64,000 bases of DNA. Origin: Phycisphaeraceae bacterium. Its GTDB lineage: Bacteria > Planctomycetota > Phycisphaerae > Phycisphaerales > Zrk34. Below the pieces are notes generated by a model. It was not told the DNA's origin. It saw only the letters and a list, made by a program, of their open reading frames with translations, and did not search any database. A program made the position numbers and the translations under genes. Each line of letters starts with the position of its first letter. Position 1 is the stretch's first letter. Below are positions 8,959 to 17,632 of this stretch, one piece after another. The stretch lies in contig JANQHD010000030.1 of NCBI GenBank assembly GCA_028282805.1, forward strand, positions 1 through 64,000, in the 5' to 3' direction.

Positions 8959-10473
8959 CTACGAACCGATGTTCTCGCCGAGCACCCGGGCCAGGGCCAC
9001 GCGGTCCTGATGGGTCAGTTTCAGGTATGTCCAGGCGGCCTGCAAGCGGAGCGGCTCTTCCAGCCCGCCGCCGCCGCTCATCACCAGCACAAGGGCCTTG
9101 GCGTCTTCATCGGAGATCTTGTCGGCGTGCTTGCTGCGGAGCAACAACGCCAGCGAGCGCGCGGTCCGCCCCTCGAACGCGATGCCCTCGATCACGCGCT
9201 GCGGGTCGTCGCCCGACGAGCGGATCAGGCCCATGAGCATCACTTCCTTGAGCAGCTCGGAGCTGTCGGCCACGAGCTGGCGGAGCCGGTCGGCGCCCTG
9301 CGCGTCGAGCTCGTGCAGGTTCTCCGCGGCCAGCGCCGCGAACTTGAGCCGGTGGGCGCGGAAGCGGGGTTCGTCGTTATCGCCGTCGCGGATCAGTGCC
9401 TCGAGCACACGCCGCATGCCGTCGGGGTCGAGCTTGTAGTTTTCCTCAGCGTAGCCGAGCACCCACCCGCTGGCGATGTAGTTGTTTTGCGCGATCAAAC
9501 CGATCAGCGCATCGGCGACGGGCTTCTTCTCGGCGATGGCCAGGCCGGCCTTTCCGATCGCGTCGATCACGGGCACCCGGTCGCCCACGATGGCGCTGAA
9601 GACCCGGGGCTCCAGCCGGTCGGCGATGTCCAGCGCCAGCAGGGCCAGGCGCGTGCGCTCGGCCTCGCTGGTGGTGGAACCGATGCGCTCGAGCCAGAGC
9701 TCAACGGCGCCGGGCGTGTTAAACCGCATGGCCACGCGCAGGCCCTGTCGGCCGATGGCGCGGTCGACGTCTTTCTCGCGGGCGACTTGCAGCGCCCAAT
9801 CGCCGATCTTGTCGAACTCGTACTTCAGCGCCGACTGGAGGATGAGGGCGCGGGTGCTCTCTTTGCGCGGCGAGTCAGATTCGTTGATCGCGTCGAGCGT
9901 CTTGCGTGCCTCGGCCTTGCCGAGTTGCAGCTGGAGCAACGACGCCATGCCGCGCAGCGCCAGGTTCTCGTGGCTGGCCTCGGCGTCGAGCGTCGACGGG
10001 TCGACCCTGCGCTGGTCGGACACGAGCTTGCCGATCACCAGCACGCGCACCTTCGGGTCGAGGCCCGGCCAGCGCGCCAACTGCTCGGCGGCATCGGTGG
10101 TCAGCAGCTGGTCGTCGATCGCCTGGCCGATGAGCACGGCCTGCGTGGTGGGTTCCTTGATGTCGGCCACGAGCGCCAGGTCGAGGTGCGGCGGGTCGGC
10201 GATCTCGGCGAGCCCGAGGATGCCGTGGATCTTCAGGCCCGGGTGGCGGCGCTGAATCAGTTCGCTGAACAGCGGTTCGAGCTTCGGGTCGCGCATCTGA
10301 CGCAAGGCGCGCAGCAGCAGGTTGTGGTCGCCGTTGCGGTGGACGAGCATGGCCTTCTGCAATTGCCAGATGGCGTGGTCGGTGGCCTCGTCGGCGCGGG
10401 CGACCGACGCCAATAGCGTAACGAGGGTGAGGGTGAGCACGATATGCCGAGCGACATGATGCATACACGGCAT
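8959..10473 (-). CDS. Exported alpha-helical repeat (HEAT-like) protein
   Basis: A protein of about 504 residues with a signal peptide (IVLTLTLVTLLASVARADE). The rest is almost entirely helical, with repeating units such as RDPKLEPLFSELIQRRHPGLKI and clusters of leucine, alanine and arginine spaced as in HEAT/ARM repeats. No catalytic motif is visible. Two start codons close together (10473 and 10464) fit the signal peptide. The domain assignment is by pattern only; the function is unknown, perhaps a periplasmic scaffold. It lies directly downstream of dnaA but is separated from it by a strong terminator. Confidence 0.6.
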   Translation of the reverse strand: MPCMHHVARHIVLTLTLVTLLASVARADEATDHAIWQLQKAMLVHRNGDHNLLLRALRQMRDPKLEPLFSELIQRRHPGLKIHGILGLAEIADPPHLDLALVADIKEPTTQAVLIGQAIDDQLLTTDAAEQLARWPGLDPKVRVLVIGKLVSDQRRVDPSTLDAEASHENLALRGMASLLQLQLGKAEARKTLDAINESDSPRKESTRALILQSALKYEFDKIGDWALQVAREKDVDRAIGRQGLRVAMRFNTPGAVELWLERIGSTTSEAERTRLALLALDIADRLEPRVFSAIVGDRVPVIDAIGKAGLAIAEKKPVADALIGLIAQNNYIASGWVLGYAEENYKLDPDGMRRVLEALIRDGDNDEPRFRAHRLKFAALAAENLHELDAQGADRLRQLVADSSELLKEVMLMGLIRSSGDDPQRVIEGIAFEGRTARSLALLLRSKHADKISDEDAKALVLVMSGGGGLEEPLRLQAAWTYLKLTHQDRVALARVLGENIGS

Positions 10474-10523
10474 TCTAAACCGATGCAGGTTGCGACGCGA
10501 CCGTTTGTGCACATCTGGCAGCA

Positions 10524-10556
10524 ATAAAAAACCGCCCCGGGCGGTGGCCCGGGGCG
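10524..10556 (-). terminator. Rho-independent terminator of dnaA
   Basis: On the minus strand, a perfect 10-bp stem CGCCCCGGGC/GCCCGGGGCG (10533-10556, 4-base loop) is followed by GGTTTTTTATT. It lies about 78 bases past the dnaA stop codon. Confidence 0.92.
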
Positions 10557-10633
10557 TGACGCGTCCCTGCATCGGCGAATCCCTTCTCACGCCGGGCGGC
10601 CGGAGCGGCCCGACGGCATCCATCACGGTGAGT

Positions 10634-12064
10634 TCACACGCACGCCCCCGCCGATTCGCACACGCGTTGCCGCAGCAGCTCGACGAAACGGTCGATGGGC
10701 GTGGTCCGTCCGTCGGGGGGCAGCTGCACCGCGTCGCCGCGTGCGATCTGCTGGGCGATGCGCTGGGCGGCGGCGATGATCGTCGAGTGGCTGGTTCGCC
10801 CCATCGCCCGGGCGATGTCGGGGAAGCTGAGGCTGGTCAGTTGCCGGCCGAGGTACGCGGCCATGCCGCGTGCGAGCACGACCTGCTTCTGTCGGCCCTT
10901 GCCCGAGAACTGCGCGGGGGTCACGTTCAACGCCGCGAGCACCTCGTCGACGATCTGCTCGAAACGGATCGGCTGCACCGAACGATGCGCGGCGCGCTCG
11001 GCGCCCAGCCGGTGGGCCAGCGCCATGCCGATCTGCGTGCGGTCGCCGGCGTCGGTTTCGAGGTTGGCCATCGCGGCGAGCGTGGTCAGCGCGCCCTCGA
11101 TCTCGCGGACCGAACCGCGGCAGCGGTCGGCGACGGACTCGACCGCCGCGTCGTTGAGGTCCATGCCGCGCCGCTCGGCCAGCGCCCGCACCAGCCGCAC
11201 ACGCATCGCGTGGTCGGGGGTGTCGATCCGCACGACCATGCCCGACACGAACCGGCTGACCAGCGCCTGGCTGAACTGCTGGATGAGCTTGGGGTGGTTG
11301 TCGCTGGCGAGCACGAGCTTGGCGCCCGACGCGTCGATCTGGTCGAACGTGTGCAGGAACTCGGCCTGCGTGGCGGACTTGCTCGACAGGAAGTGCACAT
11401 CGTCGACCACCAGCAGGTCAAGCCGGCGCAACCGCGCGCGGAACTCGGCGAGGCGGTGCTCGCGCACGGCGTGCACATAGCTGTTGGTGAACTGCTCGGC
11501 GGTGGTGTAACGCCAACGGCAACCGGCGTGGTTTTCCGTGAAGCGCTTGCACAGGCCTTGCAGCAGGTGCGTTTTGCCCAGGCCGCACCCGCCGTGGATG
11601 AACAACGGGTTGAACGCCGCGTCGGCCTCGGCGAGTTGCACGGCCGCGTTGTAGGCCAATTGGTTGGACGGGCCGACGACGAACTCGACCAGGTCGTGAC
11701 GGATGCGCTTGGCGCGCGGGTCTGCCTTGCGTGTTTCGCGTGCGGGCCGCGCCGGCGCGGCGCGGCGGGTGAGCGCGGCGGGCCGAACCGTTTCGGTCGG
11801 CGTCGGCTCGCACTCGATGAGCACGCGGGTGTCGCCGCCGAGCATCTCGTCGGCGGCGGCATCGACGACGTGCGCGAAGCGGTCGCGGATCCAGTCGGCG
11901 GCGAAACGGTTGGGCGTGGTCAGCCTGACGGTGCGGCGTTGCTCGTCGGCCCAGTCGAAGCGGACCTGGGCGAACCAATGATCGTAGTTGCGTTGGCCGA
12001 TGCGTCGGCAAACGGCGTTGGCCAATGGCACACCGATATCGTCAGCGAGTACGGCGATACCCAC
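10634..12064 (-). CDS. dnaA: Chromosomal replication initiator protein DnaA
   Basis: An AAA+ ATPase that binds DnaA boxes and opens the origin. The 476-residue product has domain I at its N terminus and a basic linker (about 90-120). The ATPase has Walker A GGCGLGKTH (about 158-166) and Walker B LLVVDDVHF. The C-terminal DNA-binding helix-turn-helix has the family signature SFPDIARAMGRTSHSTI. The start is a GTG preceded by AGGGGG. The gene is not followed by dnaN, recF or gyrB as in many bacteria; an exported repeat protein follows. The 400-bp region upstream holds a perfect DnaA box, so dnaA and the origin seem to be adjacent. Confidence 0.97.
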   Translation of the reverse strand: MGIAVLADDIGVPLANAVCRRIGQRNYDHWFAQVRFDWADEQRRTVRLTTPNRFAADWIRDRFAHVVDAAADEMLGGDTRVLIECEPTPTETVRPAALTRRAAPARPARETRKADPRAKRIRHDLVEFVVGPSNQLAYNAAVQLAEADAAFNPLFIHGGCGLGKTHLLQGLCKRFTENHAGCRWRYTTAEQFTNSYVHAVREHRLAEFRARLRRLDLLVVDDVHFLSSKSATQAEFLHTFDQIDASGAKLVLASDNHPKLIQQFSQALVSRFVSGMVVRIDTPDHAMRVRLVRALAERRGMDLNDAAVESVADRCRGSVREIEGALTTLAAMANLETDAGDRTQIGMALAHRLGAERAAHRSVQPIRFEQIVDEVLAALNVTPAQFSGKGRQKQVVLARGMAAYLGRQLTSLSFPDIARAMGRTSHSTIIAAAQRIAQQIARGDAVQLPPDGRTTPIDRFVELLRQRVCESAGACV

Positions 12065-12459
12065 GGGGCCCCCTGTCTAGCACGAGGCTTATCATCATCA
12101 CCCGACGGCCGACGGGGCGGCTGCGCGAGCGATTGCGTCTGGTTGTAGTCCTTTGGTTCCTTCCGAGACGATGCGGCCCACCATACCCAACAGCGGCGCG
12201 TCCCCTGCTCGCTGGGTGGGGTCCGGCTCAACCATCCTTGGCTGAACTCATGCAAACATACGCGCTGGCCGAGTCACGTCAATAGCCTAGACGGGTGTTG
12301 AATATCCACAACACGAACAGATCGCGCATCGACAACGGTTTAGTTACGGAAAAGTTTTTTTCATCCACGCGCGCCCCGCGGTGGCCTTGAAAAACTGTGG
12401 ATAAGATGCGCCGATTGTTGTAACCATTGTGCGGTAAAACACGTGGTCAAGCGCCGCGG
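12065..12459. other. Gene-free region upstream of dnaA with candidate replication origin
   Basis: No credible gene lies in these 395 bases. A perfect DnaA box (TGTGGATAA, complement TTATCCACA) is at 12396-12404. A one-mismatch box ATATCCACA is at 12302-12310, inside the short inverted repeat TGTTG/CAACA, and a weaker site TCATCCACG is at 12361-12369. Between them is an AT-rich stretch (12340-12362) ending in a run of T, which could be an unwinding element. Only one box is perfect, so this is a candidate oriC or a dnaA autoregulatory region. Confidence 0.5.
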
Positions 12460-13389
12460 CTAACCGTGCGGCATGATCCACGCGTCCTTGCGTGCGATGC
12501 GGTAGAAGCCGCACTCGTGGTAAAGGCGCACGGCGGGCGCGTTGTCGCGGTCGACGGCGAGCGTCAACGTGCTGACACCCTGTTCGCTGCACAGGCGCAT
12601 GCCGTGTTGCAGGAGCAAGCGCGCCAAGCCGCGCCCGCGTGCGTGCGGCGCCAAGCCGAAGTAAACCAGTTCAACGCTGTCTTGCGCGGGGATGCGGTTG
12701 AGCAGCATGACCCCCGCGACCTCGCCGGCGATGCGCAGCAGCAGCCAAAGCTTGGCGTCAAACACGCCCGCGGCCATGTGCCCGGCCAACACGTCGTCGG
12801 TCTGGCGCATGCCGTGCAGCGCGGGGCAATCGAGCGTCTGCTCGTAAGTCAGTTCGAGGGCATGGGTAAAGGCCGGGCGCAGCGACTCGCGGTAGGTCTC
12901 GCCGGTCACGTCGTCGGGCCAAACGGCCGGCTCGACAGCCTTGGGCACCGACCGCTGCATGTAATCGAGCGTGGCCAGGCGGTGAAAACCCGCGGCTTCG
13001 AGGGCGCGTTGTTCGCCGTCGTCGCCCGGGTTCAGCAGGGATTGGATCGTCGTCGCCTCGTCGGGGGGGACCTGCGCCACGGCTTCGGCGATGAGCTGGC
13101 TGAGCACCTGCTCGTCGGCCCGGCGGCGAGGTCGGCTGGCGAAGAGCATGCCCGTGCGGCCGGGTCGCGGCAGTATCAGCACCACCGCCGTCATCGACTC
13201 AGAGCCCGGCTCGCAGGCGGCCCACAGGTGCTCGCCCTCGAGGCCCACCATCTCCGCCAACGCCGCCACACGCTCGATCTGGGCGTCGGAAAGGCGGTCG
13301 GAATCGAGCATCAACCGCCCCAACGCGGCCAGGCGTTTGGCTTGCGACACACGCTGGATGTTCACGGCCCTGACGCTCACCGATACCAC
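12460..13389 (-). CDS. GNAT-family N-acetyltransferase (two-domain)
   Basis: A 309-residue protein whose C-terminal third has the acetyl-CoA-binding pattern FGLAPHARGRGLARLL and the GNAT ending VRLYHECGFYRIAR. The N-terminal half resembles a degenerate second GNAT fold, as in mycothiol-synthase-like double GNAT proteins. The substrate cannot be told from sequence. It is transcribed toward the dnaA upstream region and may share no transcript with dnaA because of the 395-base gap. Confidence 0.8.
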   Translation of the reverse strand: MVSVSVRAVNIQRVSQAKRLAALGRLMLDSDRLSDAQIERVAALAEMVGLEGEHLWAACEPGSESMTAVVLILPRPGRTGMLFASRPRRRADEQVLSQLIAEAVAQVPPDEATTIQSLLNPGDDGEQRALEAAGFHRLATLDYMQRSVPKAVEPAVWPDDVTGETYRESLRPAFTHALELTYEQTLDCPALHGMRQTDDVLAGHMAAGVFDAKLWLLLRIAGEVAGVMLLNRIPAQDSVELVYFGLAPHARGRGLARLLLQHGMRLCSEQGVSTLTLAVDRDNAPAVRLYHECGFYRIARKDAWIMPHG

Positions 13390-13470
13390 CTTGTCGAACC
13401 GGGCTCGGGCTGATTGACCCCACCGCAGGCTCGATTAGAATACCTTCTCCAGCCTATGCGGAGAAGACGT

Positions 13471-14103
13471 GTGAATCACCGCCCTTCCATGCGCATCGTC
13501 CAACTGTCGCTGCTCGCCGCCGTGGCGTTGTGCTACGCCGGTTCCCAGGCCCAAAGCGCCCCCGAGCCGAGCCTGCTGCAAACCAGTTGGCAATTCGACT
13601 TCGAGTTCAAGACGCCCCGCCTGATCACGGTCAAGCTGCCGGAAGACAAGGTCGCCAAGTCGTACTGGTACCTGCCCTACACGGTGACGAACAACACGGG
13701 CGAAGATCGGCTGTTTATCCCCGAGTTCACAATCATGGGCAACGACGGCACGTTGCTGACCGCCGGCCGGGGCATCAGTCCGGCGATCTTCAAGGCGATC
13801 GCCGCCGAGCAGCGCAACGAGCTGCTCGAAAGCCCGCTGGACGTGATGGACAAGCTCTTGCAGGGCGAAGACCACGCCCGCGACTCGGTGGCGATCTGGC
13901 CCGTGGTCGACGCGGACATCGACACGATGCACGTGTTCGTCAAGGGCCTGGCCGGCGAGACCGCGCTGGTCGAGAACCCCGTCACCGGCGAAAAAGTGAT
14001 CCTCCGCAAGTGCCTGCACATCACCTTCCAGACCCCCGGCGACCAGCGCCACCGCCTCGAAAAGCCGGTCCGCCTGCTCAGCCAGGCGTGGGTGATGCGA
14101 TAA
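13471..14103 (+). CDS. Exported protein of unknown function
   Basis: About 210 residues. The GTG start at 13471 has GGAGAAG five bases upstream and gives a normal signal peptide (LSLLAAVALCYAGSQA). An ATG at 13489 is the alternative. The mature part is beta-rich, with YWYLPYTVTNNTGEDRLFIPEF suggesting an immunoglobulin-like or protein-interaction fold. I do not recognise a family. Proteins of this kind occur in planctomycetes without a known role. It ends 108 bases before rpmA. Confidence 0.7.
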   Translation: MNHRPSMRIVQLSLLAAVALCYAGSQAQSAPEPSLLQTSWQFDFEFKTPRLITVKLPEDKVAKSYWYLPYTVTNNTGEDRLFIPEFTIMGNDGTLLTAGRGISPAIFKAIAAEQRNELLESPLDVMDKLLQGEDHARDSVAIWPVVDADIDTMHVFVKGLAGETALVENPVTGEKVILRKCLHITFQTPGDQRHRLEKPVRLLSQAWVMR

Positions 14104-14211
14104 ACGCGGGTTGCCGCCTTGCCAGAAACCGGGCCGATCGCTATGATTCGCCCCTTCGTCGCCGGCCGCGAGCCGGTGGGATATGCCGAATCGACTTTGG
14201 ACAGGTGCACC

Positions 14212-14451
14212 ATGGCACATAAAAAGGGACAGGGCAGTTCCAAGAACGGCCGCGACTCCAACCCCCAGTACCGCGGCATCAAGCTCTACGGCGGCCAGTC
14301 CGCCAAGTCGGGCTCGATCATCGTCCGCCAGTGCGGCACCCGCTTCAAGCCCGGTTACAAGGTCGGCGTCGGCAAGGACGACACCCTTTACGCGTTGACC
14401 GACGGCACCGTCGAGTTCCGCGGCCGCACCGTGCACATCAACCCGGCGTAA
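14212..14451 (+). CDS. rpmA: 50S ribosomal protein L27
   Basis: A 79-residue ribosomal protein near the peptidyl-transferase centre. The N terminus [19 protein letters not shown] and the [14 protein letters not shown] block are diagnostic. The ATG at 14212 gives the standard mature start. In most bacteria L27 follows rplU (L21); here the upstream gene is an exported unknown, so rplU must lie elsewhere. A terminator follows directly. Confidence 0.97.
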   Translation: MAHKKGQGSSKNGRDSNPQYRGIKLYGGQSAKSGSIIVRQCGTRFKPGYKVGVGKDDTLYALTDGTVEFRGRTVHINPA

Positions 14452-14476
14452 GCTCTGAGACAATCATGCAACGAAA

Positions 14477-14504
14477 AGCGGGCCGATTGAGCTCGCTTTT
14501 TTTT
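14477..14504 (+). terminator. Rho-independent terminator of rpmA
   Basis: The stem AGCGGGC/GCTCGCT (7 bp with one G-U pair, 7-base loop) is followed by a run of eight T, starting 25 bases after the rpmA stop. Confidence 0.85.
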
Positions 14505-14611
14505 CGTGGCCGAGCTGGACCGGGCACTTTTGATACGATTCAATTGGCCATGCCCACCCACTGTCGCGTATGCTTCCAAGGCTACAAACGGACGGGAGAA
14601 GCCCTGTCAAC

Positions 14612-16636
14612 ATGACCGAAGTCGTGAACCGTCAAACCCATCGTCGTTTCGGGCTCGCTGTCGTTGCGCTCGTGATCGCTGTTTTGACGTGCCGATCCGC
14701 GCACGCCCAGCTGCGCATCGTCTCGTACAACACCAACAACGGGCCGCGCGCCTCCAGCTGGGCGGGCAGCCCCGTGCTCGGCAGCGAGGACGTGATCGCC
14801 GCGATCGGCGCCGAGTCGGTCAACGGCATCGCCCGGCCGATCGACGTGCTGCTACTGCAGGAGCAGGACGGCTTTTCGACCACCGACGACTTCCTCGACA
14901 TCTTCGACGACCTGTACGGCACCAACGTCTACAACCGCGGCACGCTGCTCGGCGCCACCGTCGACGACAACAACCTGACCATCATCTACAACACGCAAAC
15001 CGTCCAGCTGCTCGGCGAAACACAGATCGGCGCCACCTCGTCCAGCGGCGCCCCGCGTGCGCCCATACGCTACAAGCTCCGGCCCGTCGGCTACGACGCC
15101 AACGCCGACTTCTACGTCTACAACAGCCATTACAAGGCCTCGGACGGCGCGACCAACGAAGCACGCCGGCTCGTCGAGGCGACCGCCATCCGCAACAACG
15201 CCGACGCGCTCGGCGAGGGCGCCAGCATCCTCTACGTCGGCGACTTCAACATCCAAAGCTCCAGCGAGGGCATGTACCAGCACCTGCTTTCCAGCGGCGC
15301 GGGCCAGGCGTTCGACCCCATCAACTCGCCCGGCGCATGGAACAACAACAGCGGTTTCAAGGCCCTGCACACCCAGAGCCCCACCACCAGCGTGCGGTTC
15401 AGCGGGCAGGTGACCGGCGGCATGGACGACCGGTTTGACTTCCAACTCGCCACCGCCGAGATGCTCGACGGCGAGGGCCTCAGCTACATCGCCGGTTCGT
15501 ACCACGCGCTGGGCAACAACGGCTCGCACAACTGGTCCAGCGGCAACAGCAACCTCGACGTCGGCTCCAACACCGCCCTGCCGTTCAACACCCTGCGCGC
15601 CATCGCCAACGCCTCCGACCACCTGCCGGTCGTCGCCGACTACCAGTTGCCGGCGAAGATGAGCGTCACCATCGACCCGCTGCCGAGCGAGGTGATCCGT
15701 GGCGCGGCGCTCAGCGTGCAGGTCAACGTCACCAACAGCGCCCCGGCGCAGACCACGCTCGGCGCCGACGAACTCGATTACGACATCACCGCCAGCGGCG
15801 ACGCGACGGGCGGCGCATCGGGCACCGCCAACGCCCTGGCCGGGCCCAACACCCACCCGGTCGCCATCGACACGTCCGCCGTCGGCAACGCCATCGGCAT
15901 GGTCTTCGTCGACGCGACCAGCGCCGACGCCGCCGACGCCTCGTTCAGCCAACCCGTGACCACGCTCGTGCTCGAACACGCCAACGCGTCGTTCAACGCC
16001 CTCTCGAACCTCGACAGCACGTTCGTCTGGGTGCCGGTCATCGCGATGGGCTCCGGCGACGTCACCGTGCAAGTCGACGTGCACAACCTCGAGGCGATCC
16101 CGGCGATGACCGCCGACCTGCTGCTCACCGGCGCGACCGGGTCGGGCGCGACCGGCACGATCGGCCTGCAGGTCGACCCCGTCGCCGTCGCCCCCGGTTC
16201 CGCCGAGACCCTCGACGTGATCATCTCGTCCGACGCGCTCGGCCAGTTCTTCGCCACGTACCACATCCACAGCGAAGACGAAGCCCTGCCGGGCGCAACT
16301 TCGGGCGCTGACCTGGCGCTCAACGTGCTGGCCGCCGTGGCCATGCCCGGCGACCTGAACCTCGACAACAAGGTCGACGGCTTCGACCTGTTTACGCTCG
16401 CCGGCAACCTCAACGCACCGGCGGTCGGCTGGGCCGACGGCGACTTCGACGGCAGCGGCTTCGTCGACCAGGCCGACGTGCAAGCGCTGGCCGCGAACTG
16501 GCTGTTCGGCACCACCGCCCCGTCGTCGCCCGAGTTCGACGCCCTGCTCGCCGAGCTGACCGCGCCCGAGCCTGTGAGCGGCGCGCTGCTCTTGCTGTCG
16601 CTGACCTGCCTGCTGCCCCGCCGCCGCGGCGCCTGA
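14612..16636 (+). CDS. Secreted endonuclease/exonuclease/phosphatase-fold protein with dockerin-type repeat and C-terminal sorting signal
   Basis: A 674-residue exported protein. A signal peptide (about 1-33, ending near SAHAQ) precedes a domain of about 330 residues of the endonuclease/exonuclease/phosphatase superfamily. Visible motifs are LRIVSYNTNNG, LLLQEQDG, YVYNSHYKAS, YVGDFNIQ and ASDHLPVVADY, which cover the Asn, Glu, Asp/Asn and terminal Asp-His catalytic elements. A beta-sandwich region (about 350-570) has repeated threonine/serine-rich strands. A dockerin-type calcium-loop pair follows (GDLNLDNKVDGFDL, GDFDGSGFVDQADV). The C terminus APEPVSGALLLLSLTC...RRR is a PEP-CTERM-like signal. 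It may degrade extracellular nucleic acids or phosphoesters; the substrate is unknown. Confidence 0.85.
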   Translation: MTEVVNRQTHRRFGLAVVALVIAVLTCRSAHAQLRIVSYNTNNGPRASSWAGSPVLGSEDVIAAIGAESVNGIARPIDVLLLQEQDGFSTTDDFLDIFDDLYGTNVYNRGTLLGATVDDNNLTIIYNTQTVQLLGETQIGATSSSGAPRAPIRYKLRPVGYDANADFYVYNSHYKASDGATNEARRLVEATAIRNNADALGEGASILYVGDFNIQSSSEGMYQHLLSSGAGQAFDPINSPGAWNNNSGFKALHTQSPTTSVRFSGQVTGGMDDRFDFQLATAEMLDGEGLSYIAGSYHALGNNGSHNWSSGNSNLDVGSNTALPFNTLRAIANASDHLPVVADYQLPAKMSVTIDPLPSEVIRGAALSVQVNVTNSAPAQTTLGADELDYDITASGDATGGASGTANALAGPNTHPVAIDTSAVGNAIGMVFVDATSADAADASFSQPVTTLVLEHANASFNALSNLDSTFVWVPVIAMGSGDVTVQVDVHNLEAIPAMTADLLLTGATGSGATGTIGLQVDPVAVAPGSAETLDVIISSDALGQFFATYHIHSEDEALPGATSGADLALNVLAAVAMPGDLNLDNKVDGFDLFTLAGNLNAPAVGWADGDFDGSGFVDQADVQALAANWLFGTTAPSSPEFDALLAELTAPEPVSGALLLLSLTCLLPRRRGA

Positions 16637-16696
16637 CCACGGCCCCGCACGCATGCATGCGCCGCTCGCGCTGGCGCCACGTACGCTGACAACCAT

Positions 16697-16770
16697 GTAC
16701 AACACCCGGCTCACAAGCCACGGTTGTACCTCACGCGATAGTGTTTATAGCTTATAGACTATAAATTATA
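16697..16770. repeat. Nested inverted repeat followed by AT-rich palindrome
   Basis: GTACAAC (16697-16703) pairs with GTTGTAC (16723-16729), and inside it GGCT (16708-16711) pairs with AGCC (16716-16719). About 20 bases further on is an unusually AT-rich stretch (16742-16770) with TTATAG/CTATAA arms. It lies between two convergent genes. It may end transcription from both sides, but there is no clean T-tract after the hairpin. Confidence 0.45.
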
Positions 16771-16819
16771 TTGTTGTGGCGGGGTGGCAAGCGTGCGTCG
16801 CCGTGAGCGATGGGCCGGG

Positions 16820-17632
16820 TCAGTCCAGCACCGGCGCGATGTCGTGCTGAAAGATCTCGGCCAGCAGCTCGCCGGTCAGGCCGTCGGGCGAGTCGTGATA
16901 ATGAATGGTGCGGCTGAGCACGGCGACCTTGCCGCAGGTGCCCGCGATGGCGCGCAGGTCGTGGCTGACCACGACGATCGTCAACCCCAGCGCGTCGTGC
17001 AGCTCGCGGATCAGCTCGGCGAATTGTTTCTGGCCCGCAACGTCGATGCCCACCGTCGGCTCGTCGAGCAGCAGCACCTTCGGGCGGGGCGCCAGGGCGC
17101 GGGCGATCAGCGTGCGTTGTTGTTGGCCGCCGGACAGGTCGCCGATCGGCCGGTCCGCCAGGTCGGCGATGCCCAGGTTGTCGAGCAGGTGGTCGGCGTG
17201 GTCGCGGTCGGCTTCCGATGGGCGGCGTAGCAAGCCCGCCTTGCCGGTCAGGCCCATGTGCACCACCTGCCGCACGTTCAGCGGGAACCGCCGCACGAAC
17301 GTGGGTTGTTGTTGCACGTAGCCCACGATGTCGCCGGCGCGGCAGACCTGTTTCGGGCTGCAGCCGGCGATGTCCACCGAGCCGCTGTAGCCGTCGAGCA
17401 GGCCGAGCATGATCTTGAGCAGCGTGGTCTTCCCCCCGCCGTTGGGCCCGACGATGCCGAGGTTGCACCCGGCTTCGACGTGCATCGTCACACCGGCCAG
17501 CGCCTCGACCTCGCCGTAGCGGAAGCCCACACCGTCGAGGCAGATGATGTCGTCGCCGTGGTGCTGGCCAAGCGGGCCGTGGTGGCAGACGTGTCCCTCG
17601 TGGCCGTGGTGGTGTGCGTCGTGGCCGTTCAT
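16820..17632 (-). CDS. znuC: Zinc/manganese ABC transporter ATP-binding protein
   Basis: An ATPase of 270 residues for metal uptake. Walker A is GPNGGGKTT, the Q-loop region is VGYVQQQP, the ABC signature is LSGGQQQR and Walker B is VLLLDEPTVGID. The first 28 residues are an unusual histidine-rich extension (MNGHDAHHHGHEGHVCHH), rare for the cytosolic subunit and likely to bind zinc. Its ATG overlaps the znuA stop by four bases (ATGA), so it is translationally coupled. No permease (ZnuB) gene follows in the 183 bases before the convergent neighbour. Confidence 0.9.
   Translation of the reverse strand: MNGHDAHHHGHEGHVCHHGPLGQHHGDDIICLDGVGFRYGEVEALAGVTMHVEAGCNLGIVGPNGGGKTTLLKIMLGLLDGYSGSVDIAGCSPKQVCRAGDIVGYVQQQPTFVRRFPLNVRQVVHMGLTGKAGLLRRPSEADRDHADHLLDNLGIADLADRPIGDLSGGQQQRTLIARALAPRPKVLLLDEPTVGIDVAGQKQFAELIRELHDALGLTIVVVSHDLRAIAGTCGKVAVLSRTIHYHDSPDGLTGELLAEIFQHDIAPVLD

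Noticed and set aside
7684-10416. Very long plus-strand open frame (910 codons)
   Set aside because: It is antisense to the DegT aminotransferase and the HEAT-like protein, both with clear motifs. Its translation is a monotonous V/A/R/D/H/G-rich string typical of antisense frames in GC-rich DNA.
14852-16714. 620-codon minus-strand frame
   Set aside because: Shadow of the endonuclease/phosphatase-fold gene; no motif and biased composition.
16752-17468. Separate 238-codon minus-strand gene as the missing zinc permease
   Set aside because: It lies in another frame of the ATPase gene, is arginine/proline-rich and has no hydrophobic segments.
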